A DNA stretch of 64,000 nt, taken from positions 248,001-312,000 of the forward strand of contig NZ_CP114285.2 of NCBI RefSeq assembly GCF_027111255.2. The letters run 5' to 3'. Below are positions 26,193 through 36,100 of this stretch, in pieces. Every line of letters starts with the position of its first letter. Positions within the stretch are counted from its first letter, which is position 1. The DNA comes from Flavobacterium flavigenum (lineage in GTDB: Bacteria; Bacteroidota; Bacteroidia; Flavobacteriales; Flavobacteriaceae). Below the pieces are notes generated by a model. That model saw nothing but the letters and a program-made list of their open reading frames with translations, had not been told where the DNA came from and ran no database searches. A program made the translations under genes and the position numbers.

Positions 26193-26208
26193 TTACGATA
26201 TATCGTAA
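26193..26208. promoter_or_regulatory. Perfect 16-bp palindrome TTACGATATATCGTAA (copy 2)
   Basis: The inner 14 bp are identical to the palindrome at 10035-10048. It lies upstream of the two TTAATCTAGATTAA sites and may direct a short transcript toward the terminator at 26264. Confidence 0.55.
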
Positions 26209-26224
26209 ATTTATTAGTGCAGTA

Positions 26225-26275
26225 ATGAGAATTAAGGAAATTTACAGAGCTAAATATGTAGCAAAAAAAGTCTGA
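26225..26275 (+). other. Possible short transcript with 16-codon frame
   Basis: ATG at 26225 opens a 16-codon frame (MRIKEIYRAKYVAKKV) that stops inside the strong terminator at 26264-26306. The palindrome with adjoining TAAATTTA lies about 20 bp upstream. It may be a small RNA, a leader-like peptide or chance. Confidence 0.2.
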
Positions 26276-26306
26276 TAAGATTTTTTAAACCTTATCAGAC
26301 TTTTTT
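26264..26306. terminator. Strong bidirectional terminator
   Basis: Perfect 16-bp stem: AAAAAAGTCTGATAAG (26264-26279) with CTTATCAGACTTTTTT (26291-26306), T-rich on both strands. It separates the detoxification region from the kinase gene at 26378. Confidence 0.85.
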
Positions 26307-26377
26307 AAATGAAAAATTACTTCCTGTTCTTCATAAACTAAAGAGAAAATGCGAAAGTAGTATTAAAAAATCAGCTT

Positions 26378-28630
26378 TTACTTTTGAGAAATATTGTTTT
26401 TTATAAATTGAATTTCAATTACAGCACCATTATCATTAAAAAACGAAACTTCTCCATCAAGCTGTTGCGCCAAACCACTGATTAAATTGATGCCTAAACT
26501 CTCAGAAATATCAAAATCTTTAGGGAAACCAATTCCGTTATCTTTGATTTGAAGTTTTACTTTAAAGTTTTCAAGAGACTTCATACTTATTAAAATAGTT
26601 CCTTTTTGATTCTCTGGAAATCCATATTTTATGGCATTTGTAATACTTTCATTCAAAATAAGACCAACAGAAACGGCTTGCGCTTCATCTACAAGTAACG
26701 GATCAAGATCTACTTCAAAAATGATATTTTGCGTATCAAAAGTATCGCGGAAGTTGTGGAGTAGATCATTAATATAATTTTCCATTTCAATTTCCCGTAC
26801 AATATCTGTTCGGTACAATTTTTTGTGCAAAAGAGAAATCGCATATAATCTGTGCTGGCTTTTTTGAATGGCGTCAAATGCTTCTTTATTTTTTAAAGTA
26901 GACGATTGCGAGTTTAAAAGACTCATCACAATCTGCAGATTATTTTTTACACGATGATGAATCTCCTGCATAAGTGATTCTTTTTCAACAACCAGTTTTT
27001 GAAGGGCTTCATTTTTATGATCAATTTCATTTTTCTGATCCATCAAAAGCTCATTATTTTTTTTCTTGGATTGATAACTTATCCAAAATAAAATGATGCT
27101 CACCAAAAGAAAAGCAACGACGCAAATACCAAATTTTATGGTGCTTTGTGCTTTAATTGTTTTTTCTTTTTCGGCATTCATATTTGATTTTAACGCAGAA
27201 AACTCTTTTTCTTTTTTTTCAAGACCATATAAAATCTGCAATTCTTCAATTTGCTTGTTTTTTTTCTCATTAAAAATAGAATCATTCAAATTCTTATATT
27301 TCTGAAAATATTTGATTGCTGTAATGTAATTTCCTTTTGCAGAATCAATTTTAAAAAGATATAAATTGGCTTCCTTTACTTGAGAGAGTTCTACAATTCC
27401 GCTGGAAAAATCAAGTGATTTTTGAAAATTCACTTTGGCTTTATCATAGCTTTTATGCTCTTCGTAGAATTTTCCAAATTCAAAATATGCCTTAGATAAA
27501 TCAATAATATACATAGGAGAATTGCTTTCTTCATATAAGTTTATCATTTCTATAAACTTAGCCTCGGCACGTTTTGTCTGGTTGTTTTTGTTGTAGCAAT
27601 AGGCCAGCGAACCATATATAATGGCTTTATCTGTATTTTTTTTAGGCGGATATTCTTTTATAATATTTTGTACCTCTTTTAAAGCTTGTTTTGGCTTTTT
27701 TGTCTGAATTAATTCTTTACTCAATAAATCAGTAAAAGAATATAAGTTGGTATAATCCATTTCCTCTCTGGATTTAAGAATAGCGATTGCTTTTGTAAGC
27801 AATTCGATGCTTAAATCATATTTACTAAGATCTTTGTAGGCAATTGCCAGCTGTTCGTAAAAATCGGGAGCAAAGTCAAAATCCTTTGTTTCTTCCATGT
27901 ATTTTACACAGGCAAGAGAATAGTAAAGGCTTTTCCCCAAATCGCCTTTCAGTCTATTAACATCTGCTAGTAAATCATAGGTAAAATGCAGTTTTTTATA
28001 ACCGATTTTTTTGTAAATACCCAAAGCCTGAAAGAGTTCTTTTTCGGCGAAATCCAATCTTCCTTGGTTTAAATGTGCATCTGCTTTGTATTTTATGAGG
28101 TATGCATAATCCTCAAATCGGCCTAGATTTTTATAAAGTGCAGCAGCTTTATCAAAACATATTACGGCTTCATCAAAGGAATTGAAATTTCGCGGTGACT
28201 GCCAAAATAATCTTTTTCCCTGCTTTGTCCATAAATCGGCTTCTTTTTTATATTGTTTGGTTTTTTGATAAAAAGCCATAACCTTTTGATAAAACTCAAG
28301 CGCTTTAGGATAATTATTTTCTTCGAATAAAAGTTCGCCGTAATAGAAAAGACATTTGTGTTTCAGATTCTCATCGTTGATTTTATGGCTAAGAACAAAA
28401 GCCTTGTTAAAATTAATACGGGCACTGTCCATATCAATTTTATAGCTATCGGGTTTATATAAAAAAGCTTCCCCATTTTCAAGAAGGTTTTTGATTTTTT
28501 GTAAAATTAAAGAATGCTTTTTTTGAGTTGTATCTAAATTAGAAACTACTTGGGGATTTATAGGGTAGGAATACCTGCTAAGTATAAAAAAGAAAGCAAA
28601 CCACAATTTTGCAATGCAGCATTTAATCAT
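26378..28630 (-). CDS. Membrane sensor histidine kinase with periplasmic TPR array, HisKA_2 type
   Basis: 750 residues. A signal-like N-terminus is followed by an all-helical region of tetratricopeptide repeats over about 40-440 (for example KALEFYQKVMAFYQKTKQYK and KAKVNFQKSLDFSS). A coiled segment, one membrane helix (about 500-520) and a second coil lead to the phospho-acceptor box EIHHRVKNNLQ. The ATPase domain carries LNESITNAIKYGFP and DNGIGFP. No response regulator gene is adjacent, so it is an orphan. The catalytic half is closely similar to the kinase at 16872, so cross-talk with the NtrC-type regulator 10 kb away is possible. Ligand unknown. Confidence 0.9.
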   Translation of the reverse strand: MIKCCIAKLWFAFFFILSRYSYPINPQVVSNLDTTQKKHSLILQKIKNLLENGEAFLYKPDSYKIDMDSARINFNKAFVLSHKINDENLKHKCLFYYGELLFEENNYPKALEFYQKVMAFYQKTKQYKKEADLWTKQGKRLFWQSPRNFNSFDEAVICFDKAAALYKNLGRFEDYAYLIKYKADAHLNQGRLDFAEKELFQALGIYKKIGYKKLHFTYDLLADVNRLKGDLGKSLYYSLACVKYMEETKDFDFAPDFYEQLAIAYKDLSKYDLSIELLTKAIAILKSREEMDYTNLYSFTDLLSKELIQTKKPKQALKEVQNIIKEYPPKKNTDKAIIYGSLAYCYNKNNQTKRAEAKFIEMINLYEESNSPMYIIDLSKAYFEFGKFYEEHKSYDKAKVNFQKSLDFSSGIVELSQVKEANLYLFKIDSAKGNYITAIKYFQKYKNLNDSIFNEKKNKQIEELQILYGLEKKEKEFSALKSNMNAEKEKTIKAQSTIKFGICVVAFLLVSIILFWISYQSKKKNNELLMDQKNEIDHKNEALQKLVVEKESLMQEIHHRVKNNLQIVMSLLNSQSSTLKNKEAFDAIQKSQHRLYAISLLHKKLYRTDIVREIEMENYINDLLHNFRDTFDTQNIIFEVDLDPLLVDEAQAVSVGLILNESITNAIKYGFPENQKGTILISMKSLENFKVKLQIKDNGIGFPKDFDISESLGINLISGLAQQLDGEVSFFNDNGAVIEIQFIKNNISQK

Positions 28631-29155
28631 ATTATAATATAAAATAACTTTAGAAAATTAATTTAGTTTTCAAATTGTTTTTGAAGAATTTTAGCAACAG
28701 CTAATGTACTTCTTTATTACTGCTAATTAAAAAAGGTATTCGTGTAAGATGGTATTAATCTGATTTTTTCAATCCCAGTTTTAAGGAACTTAACTGTAGT
28801 TTACAAACATACAAAAAGTAATAATAGCATATTAAATTAAAAATTTCTTATAAAAAATCAAGAAGATCAATTGTTAACTAAGATAAGTGCAATTTGGATA
28901 TGCAAACAAAAACTGGAGAAAAAGTTAAACTACATTTTTATAATTAGCTTATTTGTTTTTAAATAAGCTTGTTATTTGTGGATAAATTTGTTCGTGTTTC
29001 AAAGTTAGTGGTATGAGATTTTGAAACTTCTAACCTTTTGAAATTGAACAAATTTTAGAAATGAATAATTTAAAGTTAGAAGTAATGCTCATCTTTTTTG
29101 TTTTAATATTTCCTTAAATGAGTAAAAATCGGATATGGTGATCCATAGTTAGTGA
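28631..29155. other. Intergenic stretch without recognisable gene
   Basis: About 520 bp, very AT-rich, with no protein-like frame on either strand that I could support. The kinase promoter should lie in the first 100 bp. The right end merges into the recombinase relic. Confidence 0.5.
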
Positions 29156-29548
29156 TGGTATGAATTTGCAAACCAAATATCAGCAAAGGTTGTAAAGGCA
29201 AAAGATTTACTTTTTTCCGAAAAAACACATCAGATGATTACAACGATATTAAAGAGGAATGTAAAAAAAACCGAAAATTTAGAAGAGGAACTATCAGCTT
29301 TTATGTCAGAACACAAAAATCTTGACATTAAGAAAAGTCTTGAGGGAGCAATTGTTATGATTCGCAAGCTATCAAGAGTTTATAAAGAGGGTGATATAGA
29401 GTTTAAGCGGAAAGTTATAAGTTCGATATACCCTTAAAAATTGGTTTTTGATGAAACACATATCGAACACCGCGAGTTAATGTTATCGAAAGGTATATCT
29501 TGTTGCTTAATAAGGTTTTATTTGATAAAAAAAACCGAACAAATAGAC
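29156..29548 (+). pseudogene. Serine recombinase relic, 5' part (nonsense mutation, cut by IS)
   Basis: Open frame from 29156 without a true start. It reads WYEFANQISAKVVKAKD, then the helix-rich ELSAFMSEHKNLDIKKSLEG and GDIEFKRKVISSIYP. At 29435-29437 a TAA replaces what is normally a Glu codon (SIYP-stop-KLVFDETHIEHREL), and the frame then goes on to KKNRTNR where the IS3-family element begins. The end of the gene resumes at 30976. This matches the C-terminal region of Bacteroidota serine site-specific recombinases. The catalytic resolvase domain is missing. Confidence 0.6.
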
Positions 29549-29577
29549 TGCACCCAAAAGTTTAGACAAATTTATAA

Positions 29578-30411
29578 TTAATTTTGATAATGATGAGCTC
29601 GATATTGTATCGGGCTCATTTTGTTTAAATTTGACTTGATTCTTTCTCTATTGTAATAGATAATATAATTTTCGATATCTTGTTTTAATTGACTTATAGA
29701 ACTGTACTTTTTAAGGTAAAACAATTCGGATTTTAATATCCCGAAGAAGTTTTCTATAATCGCATTATCCAGACAATTCCCTTTTCTGGACATACTCTGT
29801 ACGATTCCTTTTTTTTTCAATAAATGCTGGTATTGTTTCATTTGGTATTGCCAGCCTTGATCAGAATGTAAGGTCAAATTAGTATTGTTTGGTATTTTCT
29901 TAAATGCTTTTTTTAACATCACGACCACTTGACTAAATACGGGTCGTTCCGCTAGCTCATAACTGATAATTTCTTGGTTGAATAAGTCTATAATAGGCGA
30001 TAAATATAGTTTTTTTCCTGATACATTAAACTCGGTTATGTCGGTTGCCCATTTTTTATTTGGAGCTTCTGATTTAAAATTGCGTTCCAAAATATTAGGT
30101 GCGATTTTGCCCTGTTCCCCTTTATATGATTTATATTTCTTTATTCTAATAATGCTTTTTAGCCCTAATAGCTTCATCAATCTGAAAACTGTTTTATGAT
30201 TGATAGTTATCCCTTTATTGTTCAATTCGTCGGTAATTCTTCTATAGCCATAACGACCTTTGTGCTTGTGATAAATGGATTTTATAAATTCTTTTATGAT
30301 TTGATACTTATCCACAGATTTGTTTTGTTTTTCATAGTAGTAAAAACTGCTACGTGCCATATTAGTACGATTCAAAAGTAAATCTAAATCATATAAATGC
30401 CTTAATTCCAT
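29578..30411 (-). CDS. IS3-family transposase OrfB (integrase core)
   Basis: 277 residues with an N-terminal HTH_21-like region (YHKHKGRYGYRRITDELNNK) and an rve integrase core. The DDE triad is complete: Asp in KKWATDITEF, Asp in TLHSDQGWQYQ, Glu in NAIIENFFGILKSE. Its ATG shares one base with the OrfA stop (TAATG at 30413-30409), so expression by coupled re-initiation seems likely, though IS3 members usually make a frameshift fusion. No lesions seen. Confidence 0.92.
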   Translation of the reverse strand: MELRHLYDLDLLLNRTNMARSSFYYYEKQNKSVDKYQIIKEFIKSIYHKHKGRYGYRRITDELNNKGITINHKTVFRLMKLLGLKSIIRIKKYKSYKGEQGKIAPNILERNFKSEAPNKKWATDITEFNVSGKKLYLSPIIDLFNQEIISYELAERPVFSQVVVMLKKAFKKIPNNTNLTLHSDQGWQYQMKQYQHLLKKKGIVQSMSRKGNCLDNAIIENFFGILKSELFYLKKYSSISQLKQDIENYIIYYNRERIKSNLNKMSPIQYRAHHYQN

Positions 30412-30938
30412 TATGGCTTGCGCTTTTTGGCTGCTTCTTCGGCTTGAATTAAGGCTTGTAGCTTTTTTAGCAAATCGTTCTCACAGCGCAGGGCTTCAAT
30501 TTCCAAGAGAAGTTCTTCTTCCCTGGATAATGGCTTGTCTGATTTGCGTTTTTTACGTTTGAAATTGCTCATAGATTTGGGCCTGCCTTTGGGTTTTGGT
30601 TGTAATGCTTCAACTCCAAAGTTAGCAAAATCTTTTTGCCATTTTAACAGAATAGCTGCATCGGCAATATTAAACTTCACCGAGGTCTCGCGTAAGGAAA
30701 GTGATTCTTTTTTAATGGCTTTTAGAACCTTTAACTTAAAATCAACCGTATAATTATGATTCCTTCTAGGTAATAAGCCGTCTTTGCCGTATGCTTTATA
30801 AAAAGCTACCCATTTACGGATATTGGACTCGTCCAAACCCTTCAATCTTGAAACATACACGTTCGAATAATGTTTCTTTAAAACTAATTCTACACATTCT
30901 AACTTAAATGCATAATTGAATTTTACTTTTCTGTTCAT
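30411..30938 (-). CDS. IS3-family transposase OrfA (DNA-binding subunit)
   Basis: 175 residues. Two helix-turn-helix units are recognisable: residues 5-60 (YAFKLECVELVLKKH, NIRKWVAFYKAYGKDGLLPR) and 65-115 (DFKLKVLKAIKKESLSLRET, WQKDFANFGVEALQPK). A C-terminal leucine-rich coiled coil (EEELLLEIEALRCENDLLKK) would mediate oligomerisation. Longer than the roughly 100-residue OrfA of many IS3 members, as in the IS150 group. Overlaps OrfB by one base. Confidence 0.9.
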   Translation of the reverse strand: MNRKVKFNYAFKLECVELVLKKHYSNVYVSRLKGLDESNIRKWVAFYKAYGKDGLLPRRNHNYTVDFKLKVLKAIKKESLSLRETSVKFNIADAAILLKWQKDFANFGVEALQPKPKGRPKSMSNFKRKKRKSDKPLSREEELLLEIEALRCENDLLKKLQALIQAEEAAKKRKP

Positions 30939-30975
30939 AAAAAATGCCCCAAATAGTGTCTAACTTTTTGGGGCA

Positions 30976-31078
30976 TGTTCAAAATGAATCAATATCTCAT
31001 TTGTCCGGTCTTGTAGCCCTGACGGGACAATTCTCGAACCTTTTTGTTGATGATGTGAATAAGTTAAGTTTGGAATGA
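30976..31078 (+). pseudogene. Serine recombinase relic, 3' end after the IS insertion
   Basis: Starting directly at the right end of the IS3-family element, the frame reads VQNESISHLSGLVALTGQFS, then NLFVDDVNKLSLE and stops at 31076-31078. It lines up with the tail at 7745-7969 (YLLSRRLTLTEQFTNHF then NDLKKLA). With 29156-29548 it forms one former gene split by the IS. Confidence 0.6.
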
Positions 31079-31115
31079 ATTGTATATTTCAATTTTCTTA
31101 GTTTATTTTAATGTA

Positions 31116-31328
31116 CTAAAAGACGTATATGTTTTTAGGTCTTGTTTCAGACCCTCCAACACTTTCTATTTCTTTAGTAACTACAGGATATCTGCCATTA
31201 CCGCCCCCAACTTGAGTATCACCTAGTCTATCTTCAGACTCCTTTGGATTTCCACTAGCAATTGAATCTATCCAGCCGGAATGAGAATGTAACTTTGATA
31301 AGTATAACCATTTTGTTGTTTTAAGTTT
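31116..31328 (-). pseudogene. Relic of a phage tail-collar/microcystin-dependent-like protein
   Basis: Minus-strand open frame of about 70 codons without start: LHSHSGWIDSIASGNPKESE, a Gly-rich GDTQVGGGNGRYPVV, and the C-terminal signature GGSETRPKNIYVF before the stop at 31116-31118. The ETRPKN ending is characteristic of phage-tail-collar-type fibre proteins. No N-terminal part is present, so it is a fragment. Confidence 0.5.
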
Positions 31329-31438
31329 TCATGCCTGTTTTTTTTTGATTCATTAAAAATTTAATAAAAAAATCATATTGATAAATAGTAAAATTGTATA
31401 AGGCCCGTATAGCTTTGCAGTAAACTAAAACTAATGTA

Positions 31439-31996
31439 GTGAACGTAGAATACAATACTTTTTTAAACAAAAAACCTGTTTTCAATAAAGTTTACGAACA
31501 AAACTGGAAAGCTCTGTTTACTTTTGCTTTTAATATTTTGCGTGATAAAGGATCAGCTGAAGATATTATTCAGGAAATATTTATTGATTTTTGGGTACGG
31601 ATGAATGATACTGAAATTCAAAATTACACTGCATATTTATTTCAGGCAGTTCGAAACCAATGCGCAAAAAGCCTCAGAAATAAGAAACTAACAGCTTTTG
31701 AATTACAAGTATTAGAAGAATCTATACAATTGATAGATGAGGAAGAATTTGCTGAATTTCCAAAAGAGCGTTTAGTTGAGCAAGTCAGACAAAAGGCAAA
31801 TGAAATCTTACCTCCAAAGTGCCTTGATATCTTTAATCTTAGATTTCATGAAAATATGAGTATTAAAGAGATTGCTGAATATAAAAAGATATCTGTAAGC
31901 ACAGTTGAAAATCAAATTAATAAGGCTTTAAAAATGTTAAAGACAGAAAATAATTACTACATTAAATTATTGGCCATCCTTATTTTTTGTTCTTAA
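31439..31996 (+). CDS. ECF-type RNA polymerase sigma factor (FecI-like)
   Basis: 185 residues. Region 2 (about 25-90: LFTFAFNILRDKGSAEDIIQ, FIDFWVR) and region 4 (about 125-175: LPPKCLDIFNLRFHENMSIK, EIAEYKKISVSTVENQINKA) are both present. I take GTG at 31439 as start because an upstream ATG is followed at once by a stop and no ATG lies near. It is followed by a FecR anti-sigma gene and a SusC gene with an STN domain. That is the standard Bacteroidota trans-envelope signalling trio controlling nutrient uptake. It probably transcribes the SusCD operon. Confidence 0.9.
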   Translation: MNVEYNTFLNKKPVFNKVYEQNWKALFTFAFNILRDKGSAEDIIQEIFIDFWVRMNDTEIQNYTAYLFQAVRNQCAKSLRNKKLTAFELQVLEESIQLIDEEEFAEFPKERLVEQVRQKANEILPPKCLDIFNLRFHENMSIKEIAEYKKISVSTVENQINKALKMLKTENNYYIKLLAILIFCS

Positions 31997-32114
31997 CCAG
32001 AGTTCTTTTCAAGCTTTTTGTTAAGAATGTTAACAAATTGTAATCCTTTAAAAATTTTATAGGTGCTGCCTGCTTTTCGTGTACTATATAATAAAGACCT
32101 TATTAAATAGTCAT

Positions 32115-33053
32115 ATGCAAAAACAGTACAAGTATCTTTTTAAAAGATACAGTGAAGACAAATCTTCTGAAAAGGAGAAAAAAATAATAGATACCTATTT
32201 TAACAAAATTCAGAATAGCGGTATTACAGAACAGGATATTGATAATGTTTTGGGAGATCGTATTTTGCTTAAAATAGAAGAGCGTTTAGAGAGAAAAAAG
32301 AAAACCCATTATTATAAAATTTCGGCATCTGTTGCGGCGGTTATACTTTTAGGAACGGTGCTGTTTACTTTTAATTCTATTTTTAAAACGAATCATTTTA
32401 TTACTGTTGCTGCCCAATTTGGCGAGCAAAAAAATGTACGATTACCTGATTCCTCCATGGTTTATTTAAATTCAGGAAGCAGTATAGTTTATCCGGAGCA
32501 CTTTGGAGAAGATTCCAGAGAAATTACTTTAAAAGGAGAAGCTTATTTTGAAGTTGTACACAAAGAAAAACATCCATTTATAATTTCTTCAGCTCATTTA
32601 AAAACACAGGTTCTGGGTACTAGATTTATTGTAACCAATTATGAAAAAGGTATTCCTTCAGTAACGGTTGTTTCGGGAAAAGTAAAAGTTACAGATCAGC
32701 ATTCGTCTAAATCAGAAATTATCACTAAAAATCAGAGAGTGACTTATGATGATGTTTCCGGGGCTTTTATAAGATCCAATAATATAGAATCATCAAATTA
32801 CCTGGCATGGAAAGAAGGAAGAATCTTTTTTGATCATGCTCAGATAGATCAGGTATTGCTAACACTTCAAAGAAAATACAATATGGTACTGAAACTGGAT
32901 TCAAAACTTTATCAATGCAATACTATTAGTGGAAATTTCTCAGGCAATGACATTAAAAAAATCTTAAGCAGTATTCGTTTCATTAATGATATGGAATATA
33001 GCGCAATTAAAAATGATACCATAAAAATTAAACTAAAACCCTGTAAAAACTAG
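32115..33053 (+). CDS. FecR-family anti-sigma factor
   Basis: 312 residues when started at the ATG at 32115 (MQKQYKYLFK). The frame opens 36 bp earlier but the additional residues are not family-like. A short cytosolic region (1-66) would hold the sigma factor. One membrane helix follows (about 70-90, VAAVILLGTVLFTF). The periplasmic part has a FecR domain (RLPDSSMVYLNSGSSIVYPE, REITLKGEAYFEVVH) and a C-terminal DUF4974-like domain (RIFFDHAQIDQVLLTLQRKY). It receives the signal from the STN domain of the SusC protein encoded next. Confidence 0.92.
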   Translation: MQKQYKYLFKRYSEDKSSEKEKKIIDTYFNKIQNSGITEQDIDNVLGDRILLKIEERLERKKKTHYYKISASVAAVILLGTVLFTFNSIFKTNHFITVAAQFGEQKNVRLPDSSMVYLNSGSSIVYPEHFGEDSREITLKGEAYFEVVHKEKHPFIISSAHLKTQVLGTRFIVTNYEKGIPSVTVVSGKVKVTDQHSSKSEIITKNQRVTYDDVSGAFIRSNNIESSNYLAWKEGRIFFDHAQIDQVLLTLQRKYNMVLKLDSKLYQCNTISGNFSGNDIKKILSSIRFINDMEYSAIKNDTIKIKLKPCKN

Positions 33054-33173
33054 TGCCTATGCAGAACTGAAAGACTACTCGAAAAAACATAAAAGAAACC
33101 CGAATATGGCGGCCACCAATCATCGGGTCACATTAATTGCAAAAAATTAACATAAAACAAATATATTCAAATT

Positions 33174-36100
33174 ATGTATCTTGTAACAAATAAAAAAAAT
33201 AATAAAAAGAATATACTTTTCTTTTTTTTGGTTACGTTATGGACACAAGTGACATTTGCGTCAGCATTTACCTCGCAAAGCACAGAATCTACTCCAGTAT
33301 CAGTTTCAAAAAATGTTTATGAACTCAAAGCTTTATTTAAAGCTATTGAAAGTCAAACTGATTTTTCGCTTCTTTATTCTGACGAGGTTGCAAAACTTAA
33401 AACTCAAGTTCCTGTTAGTTCAGGAACACAAACAATAGCATCATTACTTAAGGAAGCTGCTGTTAAATTTAACGTTGCTTATCAAATAAATGATGGTTTG
33501 ATTACTTTTAAAATGAATAATCCTGCTAAAGGTAAAAAGACAGTAAATGTCGCAAAGCAAATAAAAATATCAGGGACAGTTACGGATAATTTAGGTAAAC
33601 CCATTCCTGGAGCTACAATTCTGATTGAGGGAACATCAGTAGGTGTGCAAACAGATTTAGACGGAAAATACAGTATTGAAGCCGAAGAAGGAGAAATACT
33701 TGTTTTTGTTTATATGGGATTTAAGACGGTTAAACAAAAAGTTGAAAAAGAAAGGATAATCAATATTACCCTTGAAGAGGAAGCTGAAGCACTAAACGAG
33801 TTAGTAATTACTGCCTTAGGAATTAAACGAGAAGAAAAGGCTCTTGGGTATGCTGTACAAAAAGTCGAGGGCTCTTCAGTTCAAACGGTAAAAGGTGTAG
33901 ATGTTGCAACGTCATTAACTGGTAAGGTATCAGGTTTACTTGTAAAAAACAGCACTGAATTTGCAGAAGCCCCAACTGTTGAAATTCGAGGCGAAAGTGC
34001 CTTATTAGTTATTGATGGAGTACCTTATGGAAACATGACTCTTAGAGATATTCCTGCTGATGATATAGAATCTTTAAGCGTACTTAAAGGAGCAACAGCA
34101 TCAGCTTTATATGGCTATCGTGGCGCCAGCGGTGCTATTGTTGTAACAACCAAAAAAGGAAGTTCCAAAAAAGGCCTTACCGTATCACTTAACAGCAGTA
34201 CTATGTTCACAGCGGGTTATTTGGCAATTCCTGAAACTCAAACAACTTTTGGAAGACAGATAGACGCTACTACCAATATGTATAAAGGAACAGGGTCTTG
34301 GGGAGTACCAATGGAGGGGCAAGAAGTTGTTCAGTGGGATCCGGTTAGTAAATCCTATAAATCGATGCCTTACTTACCAATAGGAAAGAATAATTTTAAA
34401 AACTTTCTGGATCAGGGTTATATTTTAAATAACAACTTAAGTGTAACACAGCAAGGAGAATTAGGTAACCTTAGATCATCTGCAACTTGGGTTAACAATA
34501 AAGGGCAATATCCAAATTCTCAATATGATAAATATACTTATACATTAGGTGGAGACATTAGTTTAGATAAATTCAAATTATCATCTTCAATATCGATAAA
34601 TAAGCAAAGCTCTCCAAATACTGGATTTAATGGTTATAAGGGCTATGATCCTATGTATAATATTCTGGTTTGGTCATCCCCGGATTACGATATACGAAAA
34701 TATAAAGATTATTGGCTTGTAAAAAATGAGTCGCAAAATAACAGTTATACCGGTACAAATAATAATCCTTATTTTGACAGATTTGAAAGATTACACAGCT
34801 TAGACCGTAATGTTTTTAACGGTTTTGTTTCGGCGAGTTATGAAATAGCTCCCTGGCTTAATGCTACTGTCAGAACTGGTTTTGATACATATAATAATAA
34901 GCAGACTGTTAGAATTTCAAAAGGATCTCTGGTTGGTGCTGGTGTTTCTACAGTTATTCTTAATGGGACTGAGATTTGGGGAGAATCTTTAAAAGGATCT
35001 TATAATGAAGGTTTAGGAAGTGGCTATAGCTCTAATACTGATTTTATCTTAACTGGAAATAAAAAAATTAATGATTTTGATATTGAGGGTCTTTTTGGAG
35101 GAACTATTTATTATACACAGGATGAAGGTATTGAGGCCAGAACCCAAGGCGGACTTTCTGTTCCAGGTTTCTATTCTTTAAAAGCTTCTGTTACTAATGC
35201 TGTTGTAAACTCTTCTGTTTACAAAAGACAGGTAAATAGTTTTTATGGAAGACTTGCCGGATCATGGAAGGGAATGGCTTTTCTTGAAGGTACTTTACGA
35301 AAGGACTGGAGTTCGACACTTCCTGAATCTACACGCTCTTACCTTTATCCATCTGTTTCTGGCAGTTTTTTAGTCTCAGAAGTTTTGCCAAAATTTGATT
35401 GGTTATCCTTATGGAAACTTCGAGGCTCCTGGACATCATCTAAAACCCCGGCAGGAGTTTATGATATTAATTCAGTTTACAATATTACAACCAATGCTTG
35501 GGGAGGTTTAAACTCCGCTTCTTATCCTGATGTTATACGTGGAAACGAAGTTAGGCCCGAGTCAGCAAGTACTTGGGAAATAGGAACAGCTGCAACTTTG
35601 TTCAAAAAACGTTTATCATTTGATTTTACTTATTATTCAAAGAGAATGTACGACTTTTTAACCGCAACAAATGTGAGCAGTGCTTCAGGTTTTAACTCAA
35701 ATTATATCAATATAGATCAGGAAATTACCCGAAGAGGAGTTGAGCTTACATTGAATTTTACCCCAATAAAAACAGCCGACTGGCAATGGGATGTAATGGC
35801 AAACTGGTCTAAATATGCACGTTATTATACTAAGCTGGACAAAGAATTTTCGGCCGACAGGCCCTGGGTAAAAGTTGGAAACAGAGTTGATGCTTTTGTT
35901 ATAAATGATTTCCAGAAAAATGCAAATGGAGCTATTATTTATGAAAATGGACTACCGGTCTATTCTGCTTATGAATCAGTTTATGGATATGGCGATCCTG
36001 ATTGGATTTGGGGGCTGACATCTTCACTTCGTTATAAAAATTTCACTTTGAATATTGCTGTAGATGGACGAGTAGGAGGTTTGGCACAAACTACAACCGA

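Larger units (their letters stand above)
29549..30975 (-). mobile_element. IS3-family insertion sequence (IS150-like group)
   Basis: 1427 bp bounded by imperfect inverted ends, TGCACCCAAAAGTTTAGACA on the left and TGCCCCAAAAAGTTAGACAC (minus strand) on the right. It carries orfA and orfB on the minus strand. It interrupts the serine recombinase relic. No obvious target duplication is seen at the two borders. Confidence 0.88.

Noticed and set aside
26378..28630. Kinase gene as a two-component operon with a hidden regulator
   Set aside because: No receiver or HTH protein frame exists on either side within the gaps; it is called an orphan.
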